Origin: Microcebus murinus
Taxonomy: Eukaryota; Chordata; Mammalia; Primates; Cheirogaleidae
Direction of reading: 5' to 3'
DNA length: 64,000 bases
Assembly: GCF_040939455.1 (NCBI RefSeq)
Contig: NC_134108.1
Span: 35,136,501 to 35,200,500 of the forward strand
Part shown: positions 13,010 through 23,687 of the stretch, one piece after another
How the letters are laid out: every line of letters begins with the position of its first letter
Position numbering within the stretch: the first letter of the stretch is position 1
Program-made: the position numbers and the translations under genes
Notes under the pieces: model-generated
What the model was told of the DNA's origin: nothing
Seen by the model: only the letters and a program-made list of their open reading frames with translations
Databases searched by the model: none

Positions 13010-14600
13010 TCCAGTCAAAATTTTAACAGATGATTTTGTGGGACTTGACAAGGTGATTTTAAAATGTATAGGAAAATGTAGTGAGTTAAAAGTAGCTAAG
13101 AGACTCTCAAATAAAAAAGAAAAGGAAAGGTAGGATGACTTGCTTACACAGGTATAAAATATCCAAACACATTCCAAAGTTATGGTGATTAAAATAGCGT
13201 GGTCTTGGCACAAAAATGTACAATTATATTGATAGAATAAGAAAGAAAGCTCCCCAACAGACCCATGCATGAACTTGTACTAATTTATGCCAAAGGTGGC
13301 GCTACCGAGCAGTGAAGGAGGCATGACATTGACCTCCCTAACTCACACCATGTATTAAAACCACTTCCAAGTGGGCCATAGATCTAAACGTGAAAATCAA
13401 AACAACAAACTTTCTAGAAAATATAGGAGATTATATATAACTTCATGATCTGGGTCAAGAAAATACAGTATTTCTTAAATAGGACACAAAATGTTCTTAT
13501 CTTAAAGGGAAAAAAATTTAATTTAACTACAATGAAAATGAAAACTTCTATTTATCAGACAGTACTATTAAATGAGTAAAAAGCTACAAATTGAAGAAAA
13601 GGTCATATGCAAAATATTTTTTTAAAACTCTTAGGAAACGATTAAAAAATGTGGGCAGCCCAATAGAAAAATTAGCAAAAGATTTTAAAAGACATGTCAC
13701 AAAGAAATCCAAATGGCCTATGAACATGTGAAGAGGTGCTCATCTGCCTTAGGAATTGGGAAAACAAAATAAAATTATAAGCAATAAATGATGGTTAACA
13801 CCATTCCACAGATATATCAAAACTACTGAACTGTATACTTTAAATGAGTGAATTGTATGGCATGGAAATTACATCCAATAAAGCTGTTATTAAATTTTTT
13901 AAAAAACACAAGCAAAATTAGTGCACATCTACCAAAATGACTAAAATTAAAAAGATCGTGTTGGTGAGAATATGGAGCAATTAAAATTCTTAACCACTCC
14001 TGGTGGGAGTATAAATTGGTACAACCACTTTGGAAAATAATTTGGCATAATCTGTTGAAGTAAGAAATATGTAGATTTATAATCTAACAAGTCATCTCTG
14101 AGGTATAAACCCAACCAAACACATGTATATATTCACCAAGACACATGTAAAAGAACGTTCACAGCAGTATTACTCATGAATGCCAAAAGTTATAAATAAC
14201 CTAAATGTCTGTCATCACTAGAATTGATAAAAACCATAAACTATAGTACACACAGTAAAATACTACCCAGCAAAGAATATGAATACACTTCAGCTAGATG
14301 CAACAATACAGATGAATCTTACAAAACTCATGAGCAACATAAGCAACTAAACTATGTCTACAGATGCCCTCATAGGTAGTAAAACTATGAAGGTAAGCAG
14401 TCAAGATTACCTAAAAGTCAAGATATTGATTACATTCAGCAGATGCAGAGGCAATTATGTCTGGAAAGTGGCACTTTGGCAATACTGTATTCTATTTCTT
14501 GATCTAAGTGGTGGTTACATGAGATGTACTTTGTGATAACTTACTGAGCAGTATACTTAACTTATATGCATTTTACTGTATGTGATGTACTTTGCAAAAT
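13010..14600 (+). mobile_element. Old L1 (ORF2 3' part), with nested L1 3' end
   Basis: Decayed LINE-1 sequence in plus orientation. ORF2 landmarks appear in order: 'gacaaggtgattttaaaatgtatagg', 'ggtgattaaaatagcgtggtcttgg', 'aatggcctatgaacatgtgaagagg', 'gttggtgagaatatggagcaatt', 'tggtgggagtataaattggtac' and 'ttcacagcagtattactcatg'. At about 13800-13905 a short L1 3' end ('actgaactgtatactttaaatgag...aataaagctgtt') with an A-rich end interrupts the ORF2 order, so a second L1 tail inserted here. Multiple stops and frameshifts are present and nothing functional remains. Confidence 0.85.
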
Positions 14601-14872
14601 AATTTTTTTTTTAAATGAAGTCATGAAAGAAGTTGTTGAGGCTCCCAGCATCCCAGGCATTAAGCCATTCACCCTCGTTTTTTACTGTGGCTAGTGGAGC
14701 CAGTGTCCGGGCTGTCTGGGTGGATGGCACTCAGCCAAGCCTCGCCCTGCTGTGCCTTGTGTCTTGCCCACTGCCCTGACCTCAGGATGGGTCTAACAAT
14801 TCATCTAGCACTTACCAGCATCTCTAGGTAAGAGAATGGAGTATCCTGACTGCAGGATTATAACTCAGTCCA
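14601..14872. other. Short unassigned interval
   Basis: A moderately G+C-rich stretch between the L1 and the next LTR. No gene or repeat was recognised. Confidence 0.4.
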
Positions 14873-15264
14873 TGTTAGAGACTCCATGTTCATGTCTCCC
14901 CACAATTCCTGTTAGAACCTGAACCCCCAATGGGATGATATTAAGAGGTGGACCTTTGAGAGGTAATTAGGTTTAGATGAAGTCATGAGTATGGAGCCCC
15001 CATGTTGAGATTAGTGTCCCTATAAGAAGAGAAAAAGAGCCTTGTCCCTCCACCCTCTTCTCTGTCCGCTCCTCTGTCTGCATACATGCACCAAGGAAGG
15101 CCATGTGAGGACATAATTAGGAAGAGAGCCCTCACCAAGAACCCAACCATGCTGGCACCCTGATCTCAGATGTCCAGCCTCTAGAACAGTGAGAAATAAA
15201 TGTTTGCTGCTGAAGCCTCTCTGTCTATGGCATTCTGTTGTAGCAGCCCAAACTGACTGAGACA
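14873..15264 (+). mobile_element. Solo LTR, MLT1 group (ERVL-MaLR)
   Basis: The element runs from TGTTAGAGACTCC to ACTGAGACA. It contains the MLT1 signature 'aagaggtggacctttgagaggtaattagg', 'gagattagtgtccctataagaag', 'atgtccagcctctagaac', 'agaaataaatgtttg' and 'ggcattctgttgtagcagccc'. It is more diverged than the copy at 8394. The 126-codon minus-strand frame at 15020-15400 lies largely inside it and is not a gene. Confidence 0.8.
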
Positions 15265-15704
15265 GTCCATGAAGGGTCCCTTCCAAACAGCCGGGGCAAG
15301 ATGAATTCTGGCCCCAGAGCACCCTTTCACACCCTGGCCCGGGGATAGAGGCCAGCCTTGTTCCTGGCCTGTGTGCGAAGTGAGTTTCTTCCTTGCTCAC
15401 CTACTTTTACATCTGGCCTTGATCACTGCTCCCTCCAGCCCTCAAACAAGGAAAGAGTTTGAACCCTACTCAGTTTCCCTAAGGAGCCTCTGCTCCCATG
15501 TAAACGTAAATGGCTGTGCAGGCACCCAGAGTCTTCCCAACTTGTCTGGCAGCGTCTGAGCTCCACCTGTCTACACCGTCAGAGCATCTGTCTCTACATG
15601 TTTCCTTTCCTACCCATGATAAAATAGATACGATTATCTTCTTTGTGCACCTAAGGGACAACTCCAGAGAAACAAAGCAACTTGCCTGTGACTACACAGC
15701 TAAA
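15265..15704. other. Unassigned interval
   Basis: A moderately G+C-rich stretch with several overlapping short frames on both strands. None has a recognisable product. Confidence 0.4.
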
Positions 15705-16300
15705 GAATAATAATACCATAATTTCTGTTATTATTACCTATTGCATATTTTCTATGTGTCAGGCACTGTTCTAAACACTTTGGTGTGTATTCATTTTCTA
15801 ATTCTTCCAACAACTCCATGAGATAGGTACTTCTATTGCTCCCATTTCACAGTTAAGAACATTGAGACACAGAAAGACTAAGTAATTTTTTCAAGGTGTC
15901 ATAATTAGTGAATGGCAGAGTCAAGAAACGAACCAAAACCCTAGCACTCTGGGAGGCCGAGACAGGCAGATTGCTCAAGGTTAGGAGTTCAAAACCAGCC
16001 TGAGCAAGAGCGAGACCCCGTCTCTACTATAAAAATAGAAAGAAATTAATTGGCCAACTAATATATATATAGAAAAAATTAGCCGGGCATGGTGGCACAT
16101 GCCTGTAGTCCCAGCTACTCGGGAGGCTGAGGCAGTAGGATCGCTTGAGCCCAGGAGTTTGGGATTGCTGTGAGCTAGGCTGACGCCACAATACTCACTC
16201 TAGCCTGGACAACAAAGTGAGACTCTGTCTCAAAAAAGAAAAAAAAAAAGAAATGAACCAAGCTTGCCTAACCACAAACTTTAGCCAGCAGTTGCCCAGA
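15705..16300 (-). repeat. Antisense MIR split by an Alu
   Basis: The MIR reads on the minus strand. On the plus strand one sees 'tctatgtgtcaggcactgttctaaacac', 'catttcacagttaagaac', 'tcataattagtgaatggcag' and 'aaacgaaccaaaaccc'. It is broken at about 15936 by the Alu and resumes near 16262. Confidence 0.8.
15937..16247 (+). mobile_element. Lemur-type Alu, 5'-truncated
   Basis: The element starts inside the left arm at 'accctagcactctgggaggccgag'. It has the 'aattggccaactaatatatatat' linker and ends in an A-rich tail. A 14-bp target duplication flanks it: aagaaacgaaccaa at 15923-15936 and aagaaatgaaccaa at 16248-16261, one mismatch. It was inserted into the antisense MIR. Confidence 0.93.
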
Positions 16301-18164
16301 ATTAAAGGGTAAGTTATTTGATTTTCAAGTCTGGACTCAGATGTACCAAGAGCAGGTCACTGTCAATGGAGAAAACACAAAGAGGTCATCCTACCTGTTG
16401 CCTGAAGGAACGCCTCCATGTGGCCATGGGACCCGCGACAGGAGTCGTGCAGCCTTCTCCCAGTGTCCAGGCTCGGGGACATTGCAATAGAACAAGATTA
16501 TTTAACGAATTATCTTCTTTTCTTTACACTACTCTAGCTAACATACTCCATTTCCAGTAGGTAGTCTTGATGATCATAAGATTTTACTTAACAATTTAAG
16601 AAAAACCTTCAGATTCAGTTCTTTGGTTTTCTGGGCTCCTTTACACAGGCAATCAGTTCACATTTTTGTGAGTGATCTCCAGCTTTAGGAACTACCCTTC
16701 CTTTTTCTCTCTTCTTTGGTATTATCTTGGTCCTCTAGTATAAGCGGTGGCTCTGTACAGCTCTGCTGCTACAGATCTCAGCAATGAACCGGAATGCTCC
16801 TAGACTCAAAGCACGAGCCCCATCCTTGCCTGGGGGATCAGCCTACACTTCTGAAGTTGAAGCAGTTTCTGTTCTAGTATCAAGTAATTATAGCTAATTA
16901 TCCTTTTTAACTATCCCTGTTCTGCACTGAAGATACTAACTAAACAAACATAACACTAGGCTGCTAAACAGATGATTGAGAGATGGAACATTAGATAAAA
17001 ACCACCATAGGAGGAACAATTTACCATCACAGATTTTTAAAGGAAATAGTGACCTTAGGATAAAGATAGAGTTAACCACCAATTTAAAGGGATCATTAGC
17101 CAAGAAGCCCAGCTCACGCTCCCATGCTTTGGGGTCTAATTTACATGAATTGTATTATTTTTTAATTTATATTTATATATATATATAATTTTTTTGCTTC
17201 CAGAAACCATGTTTCGGACCTGGTGTTTGCTCTCAAAATAGAATTTGCACTCTGTGGTTTATCAAATGTTACTATCTTGCCAGAAATAGTCACAGTTATT
17301 ACAACAGTTCAAAAGACTGTCCCTAATCTTTAATTTGGTAGTTACTGTGTCTTGAAGACAAATTAATTTTTTCCTATGGGACTGCCTTTCCAGCTTCAGA
17401 ATGCAACTCAATCAGGAAAGGTGATCTAATGGCTCCTGCCTTGATTTCCCATATGCAGCCTCCTCCAGAAGCCCACAGCTCTGGGCTCCCCTGGCAGCCA
17501 TGTATTACATTTAGCTAATTCCCATTTTGAGAATAGAAGGCACTACTCCTTCTGGAGCTGTTTACAAATTCTTAAAAGGGATCCACAGAGCTATAATTTA
17601 ATCCAGGATATCAGTCAGCATGCAGACAGATTTGCAGAGACCCCTGGGCTGCCCTTAGACACACCAGAGGTCAAGGGTCCCAAATTGTTGCAAGTGCCCT
17701 TTCTCCCTCCACCCCGTGCCCTCCTCTGCCCACCAGCCAGTGCCAGCATTCAGCCCTCCCCCCTTCTCTCTCTCTCCCTGTGCTCACAAGCCCACTCCTT
17801 CTCCTGACTCCTCCTCTCCAAGGCTACTGACTTCTAGCTCTTTCTAATCCCCTGAGTAATGGCATCTGCAGGAATGACATATCAAATAATAAAGCAGGAC
17901 ACAGCCATGTCAGTGGCATGCTCTTGCTCCCGAGGTCCTTCCTGGGCCCACTTCCATGTTCTGAGCCAACATCCCCTCCCCAACTCCTACTCCTACATCT
18001 CTGACGTCAGTTCCTCTCTGATGACACATTCAAGTCCCAGACCCAGAAGCCTTGGATGCCCCCAGCTTTCTGCCCTGAGCTGTAAAAGCTTTTGCTCACC
18101 GATTGTTTATATTTCCTTGGCTTGGAGTGATTTCCAAAGTCATTAAGAACAACTTCTGTCTAGA
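16301..18164. other. Intergenic DNA, little recognisable
   Basis: The stretch contains a TA-rich microsatellite at 17157-17189 and pyrimidine-rich sequence at 17700-17820. The longest open frame, at 17859-18146 on the plus strand, has no recognisable domain. No gene is supported. Confidence 0.45.
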
Positions 18165-18325
18165 GACCAGGTCTCTTAAAACGTGGCACGTGATCAGCAC
18201 CAGCCACCGGCTTCACCTCCAAGCATGTTGGAAACAATCTCAGGCCTCACCACAGACCCATCTGTGTTTTCATGATGCCCAGGGGATTCGTCTACAAGTG
18301 CAAATTTGAGAAGCTCTGATCTAGA
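18165..18325. repeat. Possible hAT-Charlie remnant
   Basis: The right end, 'caagtgcaaatttgagaagctctgatctag', resembles the 'tttgagaagcactgatctag' terminus of MER5-related DNA elements. The left end is poorly preserved. Confidence 0.4.
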
Positions 18326-20354
18326 AGACAGAAATGTTTGCTATAACACAAAGTTTTATTCATTCTTTTTTTATATCTCCATCTATAAGACTTCTTTACG
18401 ATATCAAACAGCACTGTTACAGAAATATTTTCTTAATTTAAGTTCCATGGAATTTGATAATTAAAAATAAAAACTAATAAGACTTTTCCCACATTCTTAA
18501 GGAAATTTAGTATTTCTATACTATTTCCACATGGTACAACAAGGTTTAGTCTAGATATCTAAACCTTAACACATCTTTCCATATTAATTTATGCACAAAG
18601 CCCACTGGGTCTCTAATTTATTTTTAACTAAAAGTAACCTTTTCCTTTTTTCATGTTATAAAAGAAAAAGTTGTTTATAGAAAAATCAGAAAATACGTAT
18701 CATCGTTATGAAAATAAATCAACAAATCAAAACTACCCAGAGATAACTACTGTAACACATTGGAATAATACTTCCATGTATATGTAACATTATTATAAAT
18801 AACAGATTATAAAATGTGATCACATGTTATATAACTTTCTTATTTAACTACTATGAAACATCCAATAAATATTAATTTTCAATATTATTTAATGGCCAAA
18901 GAGTATTGATTATTTAGGACATTAGCCAGTGTTTTACCGGGATCCATTTCTTTTTTTTTTCCAAAGGCTTTTTGGAAGTATGATAGGAGGTATATGGTCA
19001 TTATATTTGAGCCTTAATTCAAGTGATTTTTTCATAAGGCAGCATTATTTATTGATTTAATTAATCTGTATCACCTTCAGTTCTTTAAGTTCACTAATCA
19101 GAAAAGCAATACATTTATGGGAAATAGGTATATGAATTTTTATGCAGCTCTATAAATAGATAAAACTAAAACCTGTCAACTAAGTAACATCCTTTGATGG
19201 TCAGTAAGTAGATTGGCCTGTACGAATACTGCTGTTTTCCATGTGCTAGAATGATGTTATACATGTGTTCTTTCTTGTCCCAGGGCTAATTTTTAATTCA
19301 CTTAGGACTTAAGTCCTAAGTGTAGAAACTAAAACACACTGAGGTTAAGTTTGAAGTTGCCACAAAAGTATGGACTACCTGTATCCTGGTGATTATTAAT
19401 CAATATTAGTCTTTTCACAGATATACACATATATAATAAACCACAGCAAGGTAAGGGGAAAAAATTATAAATAAAAGCTGAACAACCTTAAAATCACTAA
19501 TACCTGGCTATGGAACACAATCCAAGCAATGAAACAAAGTGTAAAGTTGTCGTGATGCTAAAGTGCCCTTCCTCCTTATTAAGAACAAAATGGTTATTTT
19601 TCCATGACATGAACCATATTTACTTTGCTCAGCTGGCATTTTTTGGGTTGAATCAACAGAAAGGGATGCTGGCTACCTTAAGCAAATAAAAATAGAGTGT
19701 ATCACAAGCATATGGAATAGCTGCAGAGCCAGGTCTTGGGCAGGATGTCATCCAGTGGCTTCAGGATCTAGGTGGGAAATGGTCCTTTCAACTACTGTGA
19801 TAGAACAAATGAGCTTCAGTCTCTGTCTGACAGTGTCCACTTGGCACCACTTTGGTTACATGCCAACTCCTTGGAGGAGCCAATGGAGGAGGGAGTACTG
19901 TGGGTGATGGTGCCACCAAACTGCAGGCTTCTAACAAGGAGGGTGCCATTACCAAATGAAGGAGAAATCAGTACCTGGGCGGGTAAGACCAACAGCTGTC
20001 CACAATGGCCACTATTTCCTAAGTGTTGTCCCTAAGCTCTGGTTAAGGCAGCAAAAAGGATGCCGGCATAGTCAAATGTTTACAGGTGTCACTAACTAAG
20101 AGAAACTGACTGATCCTTAGTCCATTCTGAGAATTGTCAAGCAAGTAGAAAATAAGGAAGCCTGTGAATAAAAATAACAATTTACTGATAGGCACAATAA
20201 ATGGTTTCAGAGAAAGCAGGCCATTTTAGCTTAAAAAAACAGTTGATTAATCTTGTTAACAAAAGTTGTAGAACTCTGTTAATGACTTTAGTTATCGTCT
20301 TTGCTAGCACACAACAGTTGTAATATATGTGGTATCTTGTTTTGAGTTTGGAGC
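18326..20354. other. AT-rich intergenic DNA with old repeat traces
   Basis: At about 18650-18900 the order 'gaaaaatcagaaaatacg...acccagagataactactgtaacac...gaaacatccaataaat' matches a common old mammalian repeat whose name I cannot fix. At about 19640-20030 there is another possible old repeat. No gene is supported. Confidence 0.45.
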
Positions 20355-20519
20355 CACGTTTCTCAAATTTTAATGTAAATATGAATCACCTGGGGATCTC
20401 GTTAACAAGCAGGTCCTGATGTGGCAGGGCCGAGTGGGGCCTGGGAGTCAGCATTTTTAACAAGCTTTGGGGCGATGCCGATGATGCTGTCCTCCAGACA
20501 ACACTCTGAAGAGCAAAGT
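20355..20519. mobile_element. hAT-Charlie non-autonomous element (MER5-related)
   Basis: The sequence 'acgtttctcaaattttaatgtaaatatgaatcacctggggatctcgttaacaagcagg' and the closing 'cagacaacactctgaagagcaaag' follow the layout of a short MER5-type DNA transposon of about 170 bp. It is non-coding. Confidence 0.7.
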
Positions 20520-21596
20520 GCTGGAGGACGGACTCTCCCCTCCTGTGCGGATCCGTGATTGTCCCTTTACCTCCTGCAGTCCCCTGCAGCCACTATACTT
20601 CTCACCAGCATTTCCAGTAACAAATGGACACTTACATTTTGGCATCTCTTAGAAAGTTTTGGTGAGGAAGGAGGTTGAAATGGCCCACTACAATGACTTT
20701 TGTGGATTGCCTTTATTCAAGTGATCTCATGTCCCTGAGCACAAAAACTACATAAAGCATTTGTTCTCTGATCTGAAAGCAAACAAGTATTCTATGTTTC
20801 ATCCTCAAAATGCTGCTAGACTCGGAAATCTAATATACGGGCTTACCCCCCCCCCAATCCTTCAAATGGGGCATTATCTGTCATCAGAGTTGAGGGATTC
20901 ATTTCTCAATCAAAAGGAAAAAGGAGAAACTTTGAAACTAAGCTATTGTGTGCCTACTGGACAGAGCCCAGGCCTTGTCCTTACCTCTGGCAGTGACTAG
21001 CCACATCCTGTGAGCAGGGCCAACCCAGACTCTCTGGGTGCTGTGATGCTCTTTGATCTGCACCTTGTCACAGATGCTCTGAGTGACAGAGCTGATTGTG
21101 AATGACCTATTCTCTCTGGAGAGAGGCAGAGGGGACAATGCTCTTAGAGTGGTCTTGGTCTCACTTGCGTAAAGGAGAGGTGGGCGGACATCACAGCCCC
21201 TCTGGGCTTTCCCTTCTCTGGTGGATGAGCTGGAAAGCCAGTGATAAAAGTATAAAAGAAACAGCAGATGCCAGATTCTGAGGCAAAACAGTATTTTTAG
21301 AGACTGCAATAGAGTAGTTAATCCTTAGAAGAAAACAATTCCTGAGTGTTTACATTTGAGTTCTTGACCCAAGGTTCTGAATTTAAGAAGTATAATATTA
21401 TAAAAATACTGCTAGCAGGTCTAGGTTAGGCCTACAGCATGAAGAAAAAAAAAAAAAAAGAAGAAAACAGAACCTACTCCTGAAAAATTACAGTGCTTTT
21501 GAAATAAATCCACAGGGTTTATATATTCTTCCTCTGGTCCTTGATGGTCCTTGTCCATTCATTTTCACTATGATGCTGGAGTGTGAAGGACTAGTC
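20520..21596. other. Intergenic DNA, nothing recognised
   Basis: A run of ten C bases lies at about 20846-20855 and a poly(A) tract at 21447-21459. The 123-codon minus-strand frame at 20938-21309 has no recognisable motif. Confidence 0.45.
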
Positions 21597-21610
21597 AAAA
21601 CATCATGGTC

Positions 21611-21943
21611 GGCCGGGCGCTGTGGCTCACGCCTGTAATCCTAACTCTTGGGAGGCCGAGGCGGGCGGATTGCTCAAGGTCAGGAGTTCAAAACCAGCCT
21701 GAGCAAGAGCGAGACCCCGTCTCTACTATAAATAGAAAGAAATTAATTGGCCAACTGATATATATATAAAAATTAGCCGGGCATGGTGGCGCATGCCTGT
21801 AGTCCCAGCTACTCGGGAGGCTGAGGCAGAAGGATCACTCAAGCCCAGGAGTTTGAGGTTGCTGTGAGCTAGGCTGACGCCACGGCACTCACTCTAGCCT
21901 GGACAACAAAGTGAGACTCTGTCTCAAAAAAAAAAAAAAAAAA
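21611..21943 (+). mobile_element. Young full-length lemur Alu
   Basis: The element begins GGCCGGGCGCTGTGGCTCACGCC and retains many CpGs. It has the 'aattggccaactgatatatatat' linker and ends in about 22 A. A perfect 14-bp duplication (aaaacatcatggtc) lies at 21597-21610 and 21944-21957. The clean duplication and CpG retention mark this as one of the youngest insertions in the window. Confidence 0.97.
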
Positions 21944-22224
21944 AAAACATCATGGTCACTAGAAACAGTCCTTAACACGTTTCCATTGACTGTGATTTTT
22001 TTCCTTCTTTTCCTCCAGATAAATCCTCTGAATATTTTCTCAGAGCTATTTTTAGACATGATAACATGCAGTTCCATATCAATGGAAGCCTTAGAGTTTT
22101 GAGAGAGGAAGATTTAATTCAATACAACCAGACACTATGATTAGGCATTAACAACAGCAAGATGAATAGGCCTTATTCTGGGTACTTATCCTGGAGAAAC
22201 CTATCATCTGGAGGAGATGAGAGC

Positions 22225-22480
22225 TAACAGCTATTGAGAGTAGAGGCTAAAGGTCAGAAGCACAGATCTCATCAGCCAGATGTGGGTTCAAATCCCACCT
22301 CCAACATTACTCACCATTAAACTGCTCCAGTTGCTTAAGCTCTGTGAATTTCAGTTTCTTCATCTGTAAAATAGATATAGTAACTCCTATGGCATAAAAT
22401 GAGTTTGGAAATTAAACATCACATAGAAAGCACAATGTCAGATATTTAGTATATACTAGTAATTATTAATGCAAGTACTG
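22225..22480 (+). repeat. MIR, nearly complete
   Basis: A tRNA-derived SINE. The internal B-box is visible as GGTTCAAATCCC at 22285-22296, followed by 'caccattaaactgctccagttgcttaagctctgtgaatttcag', 'cttcatctgtaaaatagatatag', and the 3' part ending near 'aattattaat'. Confidence 0.9.
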
Positions 22481-23594
22481 CAGCTGATTGAATCTGCTTG
22501 CTCCCAGCACCCACCTTCTGTCCCCTGACTGCTTTTCCTACTGTTCATGTTTTGTTTTGCTAATGAAAGCTGGCATAGATACTCCTTTTAGCCAAATGAT
22601 GCCTGGTGCAAAAAATATTGGGAGAATAAGGAGGAGCACCCAGAATACTGTGATTTGCTCTTGGTTTGTTCCACCTCCGCAATCTTTCTGGGTCCCTGAT
22701 CTTAGAAGAAAACAGAAGCAAATATCTGGTAACTAACTCACTTTACAGCAGAGCTGTTATTTGTCCTGTCCTTGGCCATCAACAGGGAGACTGAGTATTC
22801 CAATAAAGAAAGCAAAGGAGCCAATTCGTTCCTCCATACTCTTGAAGGGCACAAGAAAACAATCTCAAGACCAAAGCAGGCTCTTAGGCCTGTCTGAGGT
22901 ATAGTAACAAAATCCTGCCAGCTCAGCCACCTCCATGGGCCATTCCCTTTTGCCATACCTCTGGGGAGACGGAGCTGCCTAGCTAAGCCCCTCACTCCTT
23001 TCCTGCCCTTTAGCAAAGACAGACTAATAGAAAGACTTTGAAGACCAAGGCAATAGGGAGGTAAACTCTTAGGCCATTGGGTCCTGACCTGGGTTCCTTG
23101 AGTTCCACTGCTGTCAAAACACTAAAACCATCTCACATGCAGATGGTGGGTTTGACAGACTGAAGGCAATAGTGTAGATGACATACTTTCTGTGGTTTTC
23201 TGAGGACTAATTGCTGCCTAGGCAGAAGCCTTTTAGCTATTTTAATTGTTACCAAACCTATTACAAAGCTACTGGTGTCAGTGAATTTTAAGAAACTTCT
23301 TTAACCAAGCCTGTTTGGTTCATTGGATAGTATGATTTCTTCTAGAATTACAGTGTTCAGAGCTCTGATGTGTATTCAACACTGACCAAAAAGCCACCAA
23401 TCCCTTCTAATGGGGTACGCTAGTGGGGTACTCTAAGCTCCTCCAGAGATCCCCTAATAGAGCAGCTACTAGAATCAGGGCCCCCACCCAGATATCCCAG
23501 TATAATTCACCAACACACTCTTCAAACAGTATCTGATTTTTCCCTACCACAGAAGATAAGTCACTTCAAAGATAATCTAAGACATAAAAAATCA
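22481..23594. other. Intergenic DNA, nothing recognised
   Basis: Unique-looking sequence. The open frames at 22488-22736 (+) and 22738-23016 (-) show no known domain. Confidence 0.4.
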
Positions 23595-23687
23595 ATTCCC
23601 AGCATCAGGGGGAGTGGGGGTAAGAGCAATATACGTAACCTTAACATTTGTACGCCATAATATGCTGAAATAAAAAAAAAAAAAAAG
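23595..23687 (+). mobile_element. 5'-truncated L1 3' end (lemur type)
   Basis: The phrase 'gtgggggtaagagcaatatacgtaaccttaacatttgtacgccataatatgctgaaataaa' plus an A tail at 23672-23686 is the terminal part of an L1 3' UTR. The same tail sequence appears antisense at 37560-37625 and, more diverged, at about 62580-62632. Confidence 0.8.

Noticed and set aside
13800..13910. Possible small gene or poly(A) cDNA end
   Set aside because: The sequence is an L1 3' UTR terminus, not a host gene.
15020..15400. 126-codon minus-strand frame
   Set aside because: Mostly inside an MLT1 LTR, which is non-coding.
20938..21309. 123-codon minus-strand frame
   Set aside because: No recognisable motif, no splice or promoter context; consistent with chance.
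22283..22297. tRNA-gene-like B box (GGTTCAAATCC)
   Set aside because: Belongs to a MIR element. No cloverleaf or acceptor stem is present.
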